Shown here piece after piece: positions 8,321 to 17,710 of a DNA stretch of 64,000 nt. How positions within the stretch are numbered: the first letter of the stretch is position 1; every line of letters begins with the position of its first letter. The position numbers and the translations under genes are program-made. The notes beneath the pieces were generated by a model. That model was given only the letters and a program-made list of their open reading frames with translations. It did not search any database and had not been told where the DNA came from. The stretch is from Vibrio thalassae (GTDB lineage: Bacteria; Pseudomonadota; Gammaproteobacteria; Enterobacterales; Vibrionaceae), in contig NZ_OANU01000025.1 of NCBI RefSeq assembly GCF_900089835.1, positions 1 through 64,000 on the forward strand. The letters run 5' to 3'.

Positions 8321-8832
8321 CCGTTACACAACTTACACGTGAATGCCATGTGTCTAGAACCACGGTTCTTTATTATGAGCGGGCTGGGTTGTTATCACCC
8401 GCTCACCGCTCTGATAATGGGTATCGATGGTACGGTGATAAACAGATTACGCGTTTAAAAAATATTCTTTCATACCGCTCTTTTGGGTTGCCTATTCAAG
8501 AAATCGGGTTGTTGCTTGATAAACAAAGTGAGCAAGTTCAAGAGCAAACGTTAAGAGAACAGTTTGACGCTTTAGAACGCGAGATAACCGCATTACGCCA
8601 TCAGCAAAGAGCGATTCTGACGGCATTAGAGGAGCCGAATCTGTTGGAAACCAACTCCATGAACAAGACTCAGTGGTTAGACATCATGAGAAATTCAGGG
8701 TTTGACGAACAAGATATGGCGAACTGGCATCGCCAATTTGAAAAAATGCAGCCTGACGCTCACCAAGAATTTCTCGAGTCACTCAATATTAGTAGCCAAG
8801 AAATTGAAGAAATTCGTAAAAATTCTCGATAG
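8314..8832 (+). CDS. MerR-family transcriptional regulator
   Basis: This 172-residue regulator has an N-terminal MerR winged helix (LTVTQLTRECHVSRTTVLYYERAGLL, DNGYRWY, residues 1-70). A coiled coil follows (about 75-110: EQTLREQFDALEREITALRHQQ), then a short effector region with IMRNSGFDEQDMANWHRQFE. No metal-binding cysteines of the MerR/CueR kind are present. The ATG lies in an ATGCTAA overlap with the stop of the exporter remnant. It may have regulated that lost exporter. Confidence 0.85.
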   Translation: MLTVTQLTRECHVSRTTVLYYERAGLLSPAHRSDNGYRWYGDKQITRLKNILSYRSFGLPIQEIGLLLDKQSEQVQEQTLREQFDALEREITALRHQQRAILTALEEPNLLETNSMNKTQWLDIMRNSGFDEQDMANWHRQFEKMQPDAHQEFLESLNISSQEIEEIRKNSR

Positions 8833-8930
8833 TTGAGAAACGTGAGGGTGCAATATTGAGTTGAGATAAAGAAACCGACATTAGTCAAATGTTATGATTC
8901 TCCGTCTTCATATCCTTTTTATCGATACTT

Positions 8931-9707
8931 ATGATAACCAGACGGACTTGGCAAAACCTCTCTCTGATTTTTCTTTACACTCTGCTGATTGGCTGCGTCT
9001 ATCAAATGATGACCTTTCGCGAAGAACTAAGTTGCGATGCTGAACTGATTATCGAGCGTATCGACAAACAGTTATCGATGATCGAGACAGAGCTGCGCTC
9101 CATACCTATCGATAAAAAATGTCCACCTGAAACCCAGACTGCATTGGCTCACCATGTTTTCAACAGCGTGGGCATTCGAGGCATTGTGATGGCTAATACG
9201 GTGAATGAGGATCCAAATTACTGCAGCAATTTCGGTCAACACGAACGCCTAATTGATGAAGCATTTTGGGACGCTAGACAAGTCGATGATGTGATATTTG
9301 CCCGTCTCCATGTTACAGAGTTTCGTCGAGATCTTTCCTTTGCCTTGGCGGTTTATCGTGGAGAAAAAATCGTAATCGGAACGATTAATCCCAGAGTTAT
9401 CCTCGGCTGGTGGATAGAGCCTTATAACAATGATGCGCGTGTTACTATGTCTTTCCCTGGTTCATCCAACATCATCCTGGATCGAAATCAAACCGCTTTT
9501 AGTGGCAAAGAACTGTCGATTTCCGTTGCCTCAGAGCGTTATCCTGTCGAGATTAAAGTAACCAAAACTGTGGGGTTGCTGACTAACCGAATCAAAACTT
9601 TTTTTATTCGCTTATCCGTCTTAGGGCTGATTGTTTTTGGGGCTGTCTTCGCCTTTGATATCTACTCACGATTGCGCAATGAACGAGGTGTTTATGAACA
9701 CTTTTAA
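8931..9707 (+). CDS. Sensor-only CSS-motif periplasmic protein, copy 1
   Basis: This 258-residue protein has a membrane helix at about 9-27, a periplasmic region, and a second helix at about 225-247 followed by only a few residues. The periplasmic part matches the CSS-motif sensor domain usually found before EAL phosphodiesterase domains: a long helix after FREELSCDAELI, Cys64 in DKKCPPE, and Cys98-Ser99 in YCSNFG. In the full-length family the cysteines sense periplasmic redox state and an EAL domain follows the second helix. Here the protein stops where EAL should begin. It overlaps the next gene, a homologue of the same length. Confidence 0.75.
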   Translation: MITRRTWQNLSLIFLYTLLIGCVYQMMTFREELSCDAELIIERIDKQLSMIETELRSIPIDKKCPPETQTALAHHVFNSVGIRGIVMANTVNEDPNYCSNFGQHERLIDEAFWDARQVDDVIFARLHVTEFRRDLSFALAVYRGEKIVIGTINPRVILGWWIEPYNNDARVTMSFPGSSNIILDRNQTAFSGKELSISVASERYPVEIKVTKTVGLLTNRIKTFFIRLSVLGLIVFGAVFAFDIYSRLRNERGVYEHF

Positions 9708-10473
9708 TTCACCTTGGGCAAAATTAACGCTTACGCTTACCGTTGCTTTGATGTTTAGCGCTACATTAGCTTATCAACATATAACGGATGAGATAAAAAC
9801 GAGTGCAAAGCAATCGGTACAGAATATAGATGACAGTATTAAAGAGATCGTCACCGAAATTAGGCAGTTACCTTATGATGAATCGTGCCCAGAATCTTTG
9901 ATGCATGGCTACGCAAATTTAGCGTACGAAAATGAGCGTATAAGAGCGGTGGGTTATATCAGAGAGTCTGAGGAAGGGACGTTTGTTTGCAGCATGCTAG
10001 GAAAAACCTCATTGCACCAAAAATACTGGCGAGGCGCACTTGGTGGGGATGTGTTTATTGGTTGGTCGCTGCTCACCGATTATTTTCCTGAAACATCATT
10101 TGTTGTTGGTGTGGACGAGGGAGATAGACGATTTTTTGCTTATGTTAACCCACGTCGCCTAGTAGGACACTGGTTGGAACCAACACTACCTTATGCCAAT
10201 TATGCATTCAAACTAGAAAGCGATCTTCAACCAAACTACTTCAGAGCGCCACTTGAAGCTGATGACAAAGGGATGAGCTATGAAGTTAGCTCATCTCAGT
10301 ATTCGTATTCTGTTACGGCATTTGCAGACTACCATACCCTAGTGAAGCGCAGTCTGATTTATTGGCTGCGCGCTCTTGTGGCTGCTGTGATTATTTTGTC
10401 TACGTTATGGCTATTAAATCAGTCGTTTCGAGATAACCGCCCTAAGCCAAAACAAAGCAGAACGAGCGTTTAA
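9694..10473 (+). CDS. Sensor-only CSS-motif periplasmic protein, copy 2
   Basis: This 259-residue protein has the same layout as its upstream neighbour: a membrane helix near 9-27, a periplasmic CSS-type domain with Cys65 (YDESCPE) and Cys99-Ser100 (FVCSMLG), a second helix near 228-250, and a short basic tail. There is no EAL or GGDEF domain. I chose the ATG at 9694 because GAGG precedes it by five bases. It overlaps copy 1 by 14 bases, so the two are likely translationally coupled. Overall identity is low but the positional match is good. Its stop overlaps the stop of the converging EamA gene. The partner that receives the signal is unknown. Confidence 0.72.
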   Translation: MNTFNSPWAKLTLTLTVALMFSATLAYQHITDEIKTSAKQSVQNIDDSIKEIVTEIRQLPYDESCPESLMHGYANLAYENERIRAVGYIRESEEGTFVCSMLGKTSLHQKYWRGALGGDVFIGWSLLTDYFPETSFVVGVDEGDRRFFAYVNPRRLVGHWLEPTLPYANYAFKLESDLQPNYFRAPLEADDKGMSYEVSSSQYSYSVTAFADYHTLVKRSLIYWLRALVAAVIILSTLWLLNQSFRDNRPKPKQSRTSV

Positions 10474-11372
10474 CTATGCCGTTTAAATGGAAATCGCAAA
10501 TCTTTGCCTAGTACATTAATCAGTGCGCCGACGACGATTAGCGTGCCTCCGAGATAGGTCCAAATGGATGGTAACTCGTTGAACAAAATAAGACCGAGCA
10601 ATATCGAAAATACGATCTGAATATAAGAATAGGCCGAGGCTTTCCCTGCCGCTTGTGTTTGCATCGCTTTGGTTAAGCCTAGTTGCCCGATTTGAGTAAA
10701 TACGCCGATAAGTACTAGCATGGTCGTTAAGTGCGCATCGGGCATGACAAAGTCATCACCGATGAGTAATAGAGACAAAGGCAGGGCCACTAATGGGAAG
10801 TAGAATATGATAACGGAACTGTCTTCGGTTTGACTCAGCTTTCTGACGATCACATAAGCGATTGAACTACCCAAAGCACCGAGTAAGGCAACACCAACAC
10901 TAAATAGCGGCAGATGTTCTGTACTATTAGCACCTAAAGTGGGGCTGACCATAGTATATAAGCCTAACAGGCTTAAAAAGATACAAATGAATGTCGAAAA
11001 TTGAACGCGTTCTTTTAAGAACACGAAAGCCAGCAATGCGGTGAAGACAGGGTGGATATATTGCAAGATGGTTGCTTCGGCTAACGGTAGTGTGGTTACG
11101 GCATAGTAGACACAAATTAGTGCTAGTGAGCCCATCACACCTCGAGCTAATAATAGCTTTCTGTTATTTCCCCATATCGAAATACCTTTCCTTTTCACAT
11201 CAACATAGCTCAGTATCAATGAGACTAATGCCCGCGCGGCTACTATTTCAAACACAGGTATTCCATAAGTGCTGACGTATTTTACCGATGCGGACATCAA
11301 AGCGAACCCAAGTGCAGACAGCACCATATATCGGACGCCAACGGGCACTAGTTGGTCAAAGCTTACATTCAT
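10470..11372 (-). CDS. EamA-family (DMT) membrane transporter
   Basis: This 300-residue transporter has about ten membrane segments in two EamA repeats (first near residues 12-140, second near 155-290). The stretches ILQYIHPVFTALLAFVFLKERV and ASAYSYIQIVFSILLGLILFNE are the usual end-of-repeat signatures with a conserved acidic residue. It is only distantly similar to the one at 1072. The stop codon overlaps the stop of the CSS gene by four bases, with no terminator between. The substrate is unknown. Confidence 0.85.
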   Translation of the reverse strand: MNVSFDQLVPVGVRYMVLSALGFALMSASVKYVSTYGIPVFEIVAARALVSLILSYVDVKRKGISIWGNNRKLLLARGVMGSLALICVYYAVTTLPLAEATILQYIHPVFTALLAFVFLKERVQFSTFICIFLSLLGLYTMVSPTLGANSTEHLPLFSVGVALLGALGSSIAYVIVRKLSQTEDSSVIIFYFPLVALPLSLLLIGDDFVMPDAHLTTMLVLIGVFTQIGQLGLTKAMQTQAAGKASAYSYIQIVFSILLGLILFNELPSIWTYLGGTLIVVGALINVLGKDLRFPFKRHS

Positions 11373-11479
11373 TTGAGACTCTAATTGGCGAGTGGCAGAG
11401 TCTGTATTACATCATACCGCGGGAGTCATTTCACACTATGATTCAATTTATATATAGAAAAAATCCATAAGTGGTTTAG

Positions 11480-12100
11480 TTATCGTTTCTGCTTGAGGAG
11501 AAACTGCTGTACTGAGGCTTTGGGTTGTTTGGAAAGCTTTTGCATCAGTTCAAAGCTCGGGTCTTGGATCTGAAAATTATCAGTAATTGACTGAACCAAT
11601 AGTAACCATAGTGACGCCGTGACTTCAGCATCGGCTAAAGCACGGTGAAATACACCGTCGTTATCGATACCGTGATATTTGACCAAGTCTCCGAGTTTGT
11701 GCGAGTGGGTTTCCTGGTTCAATCGGCGTGACACCAATAACGAACAGGCAAACTCACCCGTGTAACCCGCATTAATAAGTTCCAACTCGGCATCCAAGAA
11801 ACGCTTATCAAATGATGCGTTGTGAGCGACGAGATTGCTGTTATCAATAAATGAAGAGAACCGACTCATCACCTCATGACAACTTGGAGCATTAGCCAAC
11901 ATAGCGTTGCTAATGCCAGTGTAGTTTTCAATGAATCCACTGACTCGAAACCCTGGATTCATCAGCGATTGGAAGCGGTCGACTATTTTGCCGTTTTCGA
12001 GTTTGACGGCACCAATCTCAATCGCTCTATCGCCTTGATTTGGAGAAAGCCCGGTAGTTTCAAAGTCGAGTACAACGACGGTTTTAGCGGAGGCAGACAT
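11480..12100 (-). CDS. DEDDh 3'-5' exonuclease (DnaQ/RNase T-like)
   Basis: This 206-residue nuclease has all the DnaQ-type motifs: DFETTGL at the start (Exo I), NASFDKRF with the second Asp (Exo II), and HRALADAEVT with catalytic His and Asp (Exo III). It resembles the DNA polymerase III epsilon-like exonucleases but is stand-alone. I chose the ATG at 12100. A TTG directly before it is also possible, and both are served by the same GAG. The protein probably removes 3' nucleotides from DNA or RNA in repair or turnover. A weak ribosome-binding site suggests low expression. Confidence 0.85.
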   Translation of the reverse strand: MSASAKTVVVLDFETTGLSPNQGDRAIEIGAVKLENGKIVDRFQSLMNPGFRVSGFIENYTGISNAMLANAPSCHEVMSRFSSFIDNSNLVAHNASFDKRFLDAELELINAGYTGEFACSLLVSRRLNQETHSHKLGDLVKYHGIDNDGVFHRALADAEVTASLWLLLVQSITDNFQIQDPSFELMQKLSKQPKASVQQFLLKQKR

Positions 12101-12190
12101 CAATAGAATCTCGTATTTTACTTGGGGCGCAGAGTCTAACGCGAAGTCATACGAAGGGGAACATTAAACAGGGTTGTATGACGCAAAAAA

Positions 12191-12214
12191 AAGAGGAATC
12201 CTAGGATTCCTCTT
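12191..12214 (-). terminator. Rho-independent terminator of the NSS gene
   Basis: AAGAGGAATCC/GGATTCCTCTT forms an 11-bp hairpin with a two-base loop, followed on the minus strand by a run of T residues. It lies 19 bases after the NSS stop codon and separates that gene from the exonuclease gene. Confidence 0.88.
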
Positions 12215-12232
12215 GTTCAATATTGTTTAGTA

Positions 12233-13663
12233 TTAGAGTTTCTTCGAAAGAATACCTGTCAACACGATGATACCGATACCCATCAACATGATCGGACCTT
12301 TACCACTGTCGAAACCGCTTGAGATGCCTGCAAACGCAACGATGGCGACTGCTACAGGAATAACGAATTTAACTAGGTTGTACCAAAGACCGAATAGTGG
12401 GAATTTCACTTCACCGTTATTTGTGACTTCTTTCTCTAGTTCTTCGCGGCTTAATCTCCAACCTGCGAAGATACATACCAACATACCACCAACAGCTAGG
12501 AAGATCTTATCTGTCATCAGGTCGAAGATGTCGAACGCACCCGTATCAAACAGTGTTGGACCAACGCCACCTAGAGACAGAGAAGCAAAGATACATAGTA
12601 CTGCCATTACTGCAGCAGCAGTTAGTACTGCGGTTGTACGCTTGAACCCTTTTTCATCAATTAGGTAAGACACTACAACTTCAAGTAGAGAAACTGAAGA
12701 CGTTAGCGCTGCAACAGTTAGACCTACGAAGAAAAGTAGTGCGAAGATAAGACCAATGCCGCCCATTTCTGCGAACAATTGAGGTACAACAACGAAGACA
12801 AGACCCGGGCCCGCTGCTGGTTCCATACCTAGAGCAAACATGGCAGGGAACATTGCAACACCGGCTAGGATTGCCACACCCGTGTCCATTGCCGTAACCA
12901 TACCTGTAGTTTGAACAAGGTTCTCTTTCTTCTTCAGGTAACTACCGTATGTGATCATACAGCCCATACCTAAACTTAGAGAGAAGAATGCTTGGCCTAG
13001 TGCAGCAAGCACAACACCACTGTCTACTTTGGAGAAGTCAGGGCTAAATAAGAACTCAAGGCCAGCCATTGCACCTGGTAGAGATAAACCTTTCACTGAA
13101 ACAATGATAAGAATCAGGAATAGGATTGGCATTAGTATCTTACCTGCTTTTTCAATACCGCCAGAAATACCGCGGCTAACGATGATTACGTTCATTAGCA
13201 AGTAGATACCCATCCACATCAATGGCTGAATTGGGTTAGTGATGAAGCCACCAAAACTATCGCCGATAGCTTCAGGGTTACTGAGAAGACCAGTAGACAC
13301 TTTTTGAACGTACGCTAGAGCCCAACCACCTACAACAGGGTAGAAACCCATAATAAGTAGACCACTCAGAACGCCGATGACACCTACGAAAGTCCAGCGA
13401 CCGTCTGTCGACTTAAACGCACCTACTGCACTGCGACCAGTCTTACGACCAACTGCAAATTCAGTAAGCATGACGCTAAAGCCAATAAAGATTACAAATG
13501 CAAGATAGATAACGATAAATGCACCACCGCCATTTTCACCTGCTGTGTAAGGGAATTTCCAAATATTACCAAGACCAACTGCAGATCCTGCAGCGGCCAT
13601 TACGAAGCCTAGCTTCGAACCCCAATTTTCACGGGGTGTTGTGTTTGTATTACTCGTTGCCAC
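12233..13663 (-). CDS. Sodium-dependent transporter, NSS/SNF family
   Basis: This 476-residue inner-membrane symporter couples uptake of an amino acid or amine to sodium. The first helix contains AAAGSAVGLGNIWKFPY, the family's unwound sodium and substrate site. GQAFFSLSLGMGCMITYGSYL marks helix 6 and its neighbourhood. About eleven membrane helices can be counted, as in the bacterial tryptophan/tyrosine and alanine types. A terminator follows it and a long AT-rich region precedes it. The substrate cannot be named from sequence. Confidence 0.9.
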   Translation of the reverse strand: MATSNTNTTPRENWGSKLGFVMAAAGSAVGLGNIWKFPYTAGENGGGAFIVIYLAFVIFIGFSVMLTEFAVGRKTGRSAVGAFKSTDGRWTFVGVIGVLSGLLIMGFYPVVGGWALAYVQKVSTGLLSNPEAIGDSFGGFITNPIQPLMWMGIYLLMNVIIVSRGISGGIEKAGKILMPILFLILIIVSVKGLSLPGAMAGLEFLFSPDFSKVDSGVVLAALGQAFFSLSLGMGCMITYGSYLKKKENLVQTTGMVTAMDTGVAILAGVAMFPAMFALGMEPAAGPGLVFVVVPQLFAEMGGIGLIFALLFFVGLTVAALTSSVSLLEVVVSYLIDEKGFKRTTAVLTAAAVMAVLCIFASLSLGGVGPTLFDTGAFDIFDLMTDKIFLAVGGMLVCIFAGWRLSREELEKEVTNNGEVKFPLFGLWYNLVKFVIPVAVAIVAFAGISSGFDSGKGPIMLMGIGIIVLTGILSKKL

Positions 13664-14334
13664 GATAACTCCGATAATCTGTTGTGTTTGTCCGTAACTT
13701 TGGCGCCGAAAAGTATGTGTATTTATTTTTATACACTTTCTAAAATTTGTAGAGGCGCTCTAACAGTGACAAGTAAAACAGTTTATGATTTGAGTTGGAA
13801 GTCTAAAAGGTGTTTTTTTCTAACTTTTGTCATCAAATTGTTGTCAACTGCTGATTTTTTAAACATTAATTGTTTGATTTTCCAAATTTGCTTGACCGAA
13901 ATGCCAAGTTTATAGAATTTCAATAATCAGTTTGTTGCATAAAGCAGCGGTTTGTTCTGATGCCAGTATGATTTTTAGCATCTCTTTATGAAAAAAGAGG
14001 ATATTGTTTCGTGAAATTCGAGAATTACAATTCGATAAAAATTTCATCAAATATGACTAAAAATGCAATACAAATCGCTAACAAATGGGGTGGCTTTAAA
14101 GAGTTTTTATGTCAAAATGAACTTGTCAATATGTCTTTCTTATAAAAGCATCTTTAGATGATGTACAATATAGTTTGCACTATTTTTGGCGTATGAGTTT
14201 GAGTAATGTGTTCAATTTAGATGGTTGTGTTATTAATCTGACTAAATCTAGTTGATTACTTTAATTATAGTCATTTTGAGGCATATTGCAGATAGTGAAA
14301 CGGGTACTGAAATAATCATAATGAGATAAGCATA
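13664..14334. other. AT-rich intergenic region, 670 bases
   Basis: This stretch separates the NSS gene from the chemoreceptor terminator. It is strongly AT-rich, has no coding pattern that I can support, and contains short hairpins such as CTCTTT/AAAGAG near 13983-13999. The open frame at 13682-13915 has cysteine-rich, low-complexity content and no ribosome-binding site, so I do not call it. The NSS promoter should lie at the left end. Confidence 0.6.
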
Positions 14335-14365
14335 AAAAAGCTCCGCCAATCTGGCAGAGCTTTTT
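14335..14365. terminator. Bidirectional-type terminator after the chemoreceptor gene
   Basis: AAAAAGCTC/GAGCTTTTT, extended by GCCA/TGGC inside, forms a strong stem with A and T runs at either end. It lies 14 bases after the chemoreceptor stop on the minus strand. Confidence 0.85.
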
Positions 14366-14379
14366 CGATTTTGTTGCAG

Positions 14380-16251
14380 TTACACTTTGAATCGGTTGAG
14401 AATATTTTCTTGTTGATGAACGTTATCAGACTGTTCTGTCATAGCAATGTTGGCATTCTGAGCCGAGTCTGCCACTTGTTCACTGAGGTCTTTAATTTTG
14501 ATGGTATTGGCATTAATTTCCTCTGCAACTAAGCTTTGCTCTTCTGCGGCAGCAGCGATTTGCATATTCATGTCAGAAATTTGTGCGATGGATTGACGAA
14601 TACGTTCCAACGCATCGTTCGCGCTTTGTGCTCTTTCCACAGCAAGGTTAGCACTCTCTTTACTTTGGGTCATCGCGCTAGAAACAGAGTGTGCACCGCT
14701 TTGCAGTTGCTCAATCATATTTCGGATTTCAGTAGTAGATTGCTGAGTACGTTGTGCAAGTGTACGTACTTCATCGGCAACGACGGCAAAACCACGTCCA
14801 GATTCACCAGCCCGAGCGGCCTCGATAGCAGCGTTTAAGGCAAGTAAGTTAGTTTGGTCTGCAATGTCATTAATAACTTTTAAGATAGTTTCAATATTGT
14901 CTGTTGCTGTTTCCAGTCCTTGAACTTCGATTACCGCATCTTCGATACTATGTGACAGATTAGTGATTGCCGTGGTGGTATCGAGCACGACAGAGGAGCC
15001 TTCTTGGGTTGCGTTATCAGCCGCTTGTGCAGCGCTTGCTGCACCTTGAGCGTTATTTGCCACTTCTGCTGATGTACTTGCCATTTCATTCATTGCGGTG
15101 GCAAGTTGCTCTAACTCTTGCAGTTGTATATTCATTGCAGATGCAGATTGCTTTGAGCCTTCAGTGGTTTGTTGGGTAAGAGCCAAGATCTTGGTTGAAA
15201 TTTGCTTCGACTGAATGATTTGTTGTTGTAGGTTGGCTGTGAAGGTATTAAACCCTTTAGCCAGTTCGGCAAATTCGGCATCTGTTTCGGTATCTAAACG
15301 ATGGGTGAGGTCACCGTCTCCGTTCGCGACATCTTGTATAGCAGCATTGAGGTCATTGAGCGGGCGCATGAGGAAGCGAATTAATAGCGTTAAAGCAATA
15401 ACGCTGACAACCAAGCCCATTAGAGTAAAGAAAATAGACTGGTTTCGCAGTTCGTTAATCGCAGAAAATGCGATGTCTTTATCGATAATCGCACCTACGT
15501 ACCATTTTTCATCCGGTACTTGGACTAAGTTCACCTGATAATATTTGCCGTCAAGCTTCAACTCTTGAACACCTTCAAAAAGTGCAATGCCGGGCAGGAA
15601 TTTATTGATCGGTTCGCCATTTAGAGTGCTGTTCGGGTGGGCGATAGTCATTCCTTTCTCAGTCACGACAAACAGATAACCCGCGTTGAATAAATCGGTT
15701 TGGTTAACGAGATCCGTAAGGGTGGTTAGCGTTACGTCAAATACAACGCTACCAATAAAACGACCAGTTTCATCATTAAGCGCTGAACCTAACGATATGA
15801 TTACGCTCTTAGTGGAAGAGTCGACATAGGGATCCGTGATGATGGTACTACCCGAGCTTTTCGCTTCTTGGTACCAAGGACGAGAGCGTGAATCATAGGA
15901 GGAATCGGGAATCCAGCCATCATTGCTCACTAATGATCCGTCGGTTTCGTAGCCAACGCCAACTGCCTGAAAGCTGGATTTTAGGGTTGGCGTTGTAATG
16001 ATATTTTCAACAAAGTTGCTGTCCGTAGGGGCAATCTCTAGAGATTCAGTGACGGCACTGGCTAAGTCGCGCTTGGAGTTGAGGTCATAAGTAATGGTGT
16101 TTTTTACACCGGTAATTAGCTCGTGAATACTACTGTTGATATGACTTTGCAGTTCTGAGCGAACAGTAACAAGTTGGGTAATTGTAAGGGTGGAAACGGC
16201 TGTAAGCAGCAAAGCTGCTGAGGCCGAAACAATTTTGTGACTAAATTTCAT
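14380..16251 (-). CDS. Methyl-accepting chemotaxis protein with dCache sensor
   Basis: This 623-residue chemoreceptor has a membrane helix at about 8-28, a periplasmic dCache domain at about 30-270 (with [21 protein letters not shown] near residues 105-124 and WYQEAK), a second helix near 275-297, HAMP at about 298-350 ([24 protein letters not shown]) and a full signalling domain. The hairpin tip [20 protein letters not shown] is intact. The C-terminus (NILNRFKV) lacks the NWETF-type pentapeptide that tethers CheR and CheB. dCache receptors commonly bind amino acids, amines or organic acids. The nearby racemase is on the other strand and may be unrelated. Confidence 0.93.
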   Translation of the reverse strand: MKFSHKIVSASAALLLTAVSTLTITQLVTVRSELQSHINSSIHELITGVKNTITYDLNSKRDLASAVTESLEIAPTDSNFVENIITTPTLKSSFQAVGVGYETDGSLVSNDGWIPDSSYDSRSRPWYQEAKSSGSTIITDPYVDSSTKSVIISLGSALNDETGRFIGSVVFDVTLTTLTDLVNQTDLFNAGYLFVVTEKGMTIAHPNSTLNGEPINKFLPGIALFEGVQELKLDGKYYQVNLVQVPDEKWYVGAIIDKDIAFSAINELRNQSIFFTLMGLVVSVIALTLLIRFLMRPLNDLNAAIQDVANGDGDLTHRLDTETDAEFAELAKGFNTFTANLQQQIIQSKQISTKILALTQQTTEGSKQSASAMNIQLQELEQLATAMNEMASTSAEVANNAQGAASAAQAADNATQEGSSVVLDTTTAITNLSHSIEDAVIEVQGLETATDNIETILKVINDIADQTNLLALNAAIEAARAGESGRGFAVVADEVRTLAQRTQQSTTEIRNMIEQLQSGAHSVSSAMTQSKESANLAVERAQSANDALERIRQSIAQISDMNMQIAAAAEEQSLVAEEINANTIKIKDLSEQVADSAQNANIAMTEQSDNVHQQENILNRFKV

Positions 16252-16555
16252 ACTACGTCCTAGATTGGCTTAAACCTATAGCCTTTGGGCTAGCCAGTAC
16301 TTTATTGATATTTATCATTATTTTGTGAGTTAATAAGAACACTATCTTGTATGACTCTTAATGTTATCGGTGGATAACCGCAATACTTTAGCCTTTATAT
16401 GATCTAATTTCACTGGTCGGTGCTTTGATATATCAAAGGTTGATATAGGTGCTGTTAAGACACGAGAAGACCGTGATAAAACAAAGGCAAGAACGTTGAG
16501 AAGCAAAGGCTCTCATCGCTCTTTATTCCACTGTGTGATTTGATATGAGGCCGTG

Positions 16556-17251
16556 ATGAAAACGATTGGTTTATTAGGTGGTATGAGCTGGGAATCAACG
16601 GCGAACTACTACAAAGCGATTAACGAGGGTGTGAAAGCCGAGCTTGGAGGGTTTCACTCCGCTAGAATAGCGCTGTACAGTGTGGATTTTGCTGAGATCG
16701 AAGTTTTACAACGTCAAGGTGACTGGCAAGGTGCGGCAGTTGCATTGAGTGGAGCAGCAAGAGCCATTGAGTCAGCAGGTGCAGAATGCTTACTAATTTG
16801 TACCAATACGATGCATAAAGTAGCCCCTGTTATAGCTAGCGCGATTTCTATTCCTTTGCTCCACATTGCCGATGCGACAGCTGAGCGCCTGAAACGAGAC
16901 AACATAACAAAAGTAGGTTTGTTAGGGACGGCATTTACCATGGAGCAGGCGTTTTATAAAGGTCGCCTTGAGCAAAAGTATGAGATAGAAGTCATTGTGC
17001 CTGATTCAATCCAAAGAGGCATCGTACACGATGTTATTTATGGAGAACTCGTGAAAGGGCAGGTTAATGATGTTTCTCGACAACGCTACCTAGAGATTAT
17101 CGAGGACCTTCAAGCGCAAGGCGCACAAGCGATTATTCTTGGCTGTACTGAAATAGCGATGTTGGTGGAACAGAAATACACCACTGTTCCTCTTTACGAT
17201 ACAACACAAATACACAGTGAGGCAGCAGTAGCGTTTGCTTTAGAAAAATAG
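16556..17251 (+). CDS. Aspartate/glutamate racemase family protein
   Basis: This 231-residue cofactor-independent racemase is probably cytoplasmic. The two catalytic cysteines are visible in CLLICTNTMHK (about residue 82) and ILGCTEIAM (about 195), and GLLGGMSWESTANYY at the start is typical of the YgeA/RacD group. I chose the ATG at 16556 because GAGG lies five bases before it. A GTG directly upstream is in frame but too close. It probably interconverts D- and L-aspartate or glutamate. The 304 bases before it, back to the chemoreceptor start, hold divergent promoters and no gene. Confidence 0.87.
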   Translation: MKTIGLLGGMSWESTANYYKAINEGVKAELGGFHSARIALYSVDFAEIEVLQRQGDWQGAAVALSGAARAIESAGAECLLICTNTMHKVAPVIASAISIPLLHIADATAERLKRDNITKVGLLGTAFTMEQAFYKGRLEQKYEIEVIVPDSIQRGIVHDVIYGELVKGQVNDVSRQRYLEIIEDLQAQGAQAIILGCTEIAMLVEQKYTTVPLYDTTQIHSEAAVAFALEK

Positions 17252-17268
17252 CTGAAGGTTCTCTCACG

Positions 17269-17685
17269 GTGATTATTATAGACATTGATGACTTCAAGAA
17301 TATCAATGACACCTATGGACATATTCAAGGTGATAAAGTCATTAAAGTCGTAGCGAATACCTTACGGTCTTTGTTGAATAATGACTATGTGTTAGCCCGT
17401 ATTGGGGGGGAAGAATTCGCCCTAGCTTACGTTTACCAGGGATTTGAATATTCCTATCAACTGTCGCAGAATATTTGTCGCTCGGTACGAGAAGCAAAAG
17501 TAAATGATGCCTGCACTTCACCAGTGACCGTTAGTGTAGGTTGCGCGATTTATGAGGCTGCTACGGAGTTTGAAACACTGTATGAAGCAGACAAACTTAT
17601 GTATGCTGCTAAAAAGCAAGGAAAAAACCGGGCGGTGGTAGAACTACTGTCGTCACGAGAGAAGAGGATGTCAGTCATCGATTAG
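17269..17685 (+). pseudogene. 5'-truncated GGDEF (diguanylate cyclase) gene
   Basis: The translated 138 residues begin in the middle of a GGDEF domain (VIIIDIDDFKNINDTYGH), continue through RIGGEEFALAY, and end with a normal C-terminal part (YEADKLMYAAKKQGKNR). The conserved start of the domain, D-x-LT-x-L-x-NR, is missing, as is any sensor or membrane region. The frame is open back to 17221 but is stopped by TGA inside the racemase gene. It begins about 18 bases after that gene with no ribosome-binding site. The GGEEF signature itself is intact. It is most likely a deletion remnant and not an active cyclase. Confidence 0.75.
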
Positions 17686-17710
17686 AAATGGCATCTCTTT
17701 TTTTACAGCG

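Noticed and set aside
13682..13915. Open frame of 77 residues
   Set aside because: AT-rich, cysteine-rich composition, no ribosome-binding site and no family features.
17269..17685. Functional short diguanylate cyclase
   Set aside because: The start of the GGDEF domain is missing and no ribosome-binding site is seen.
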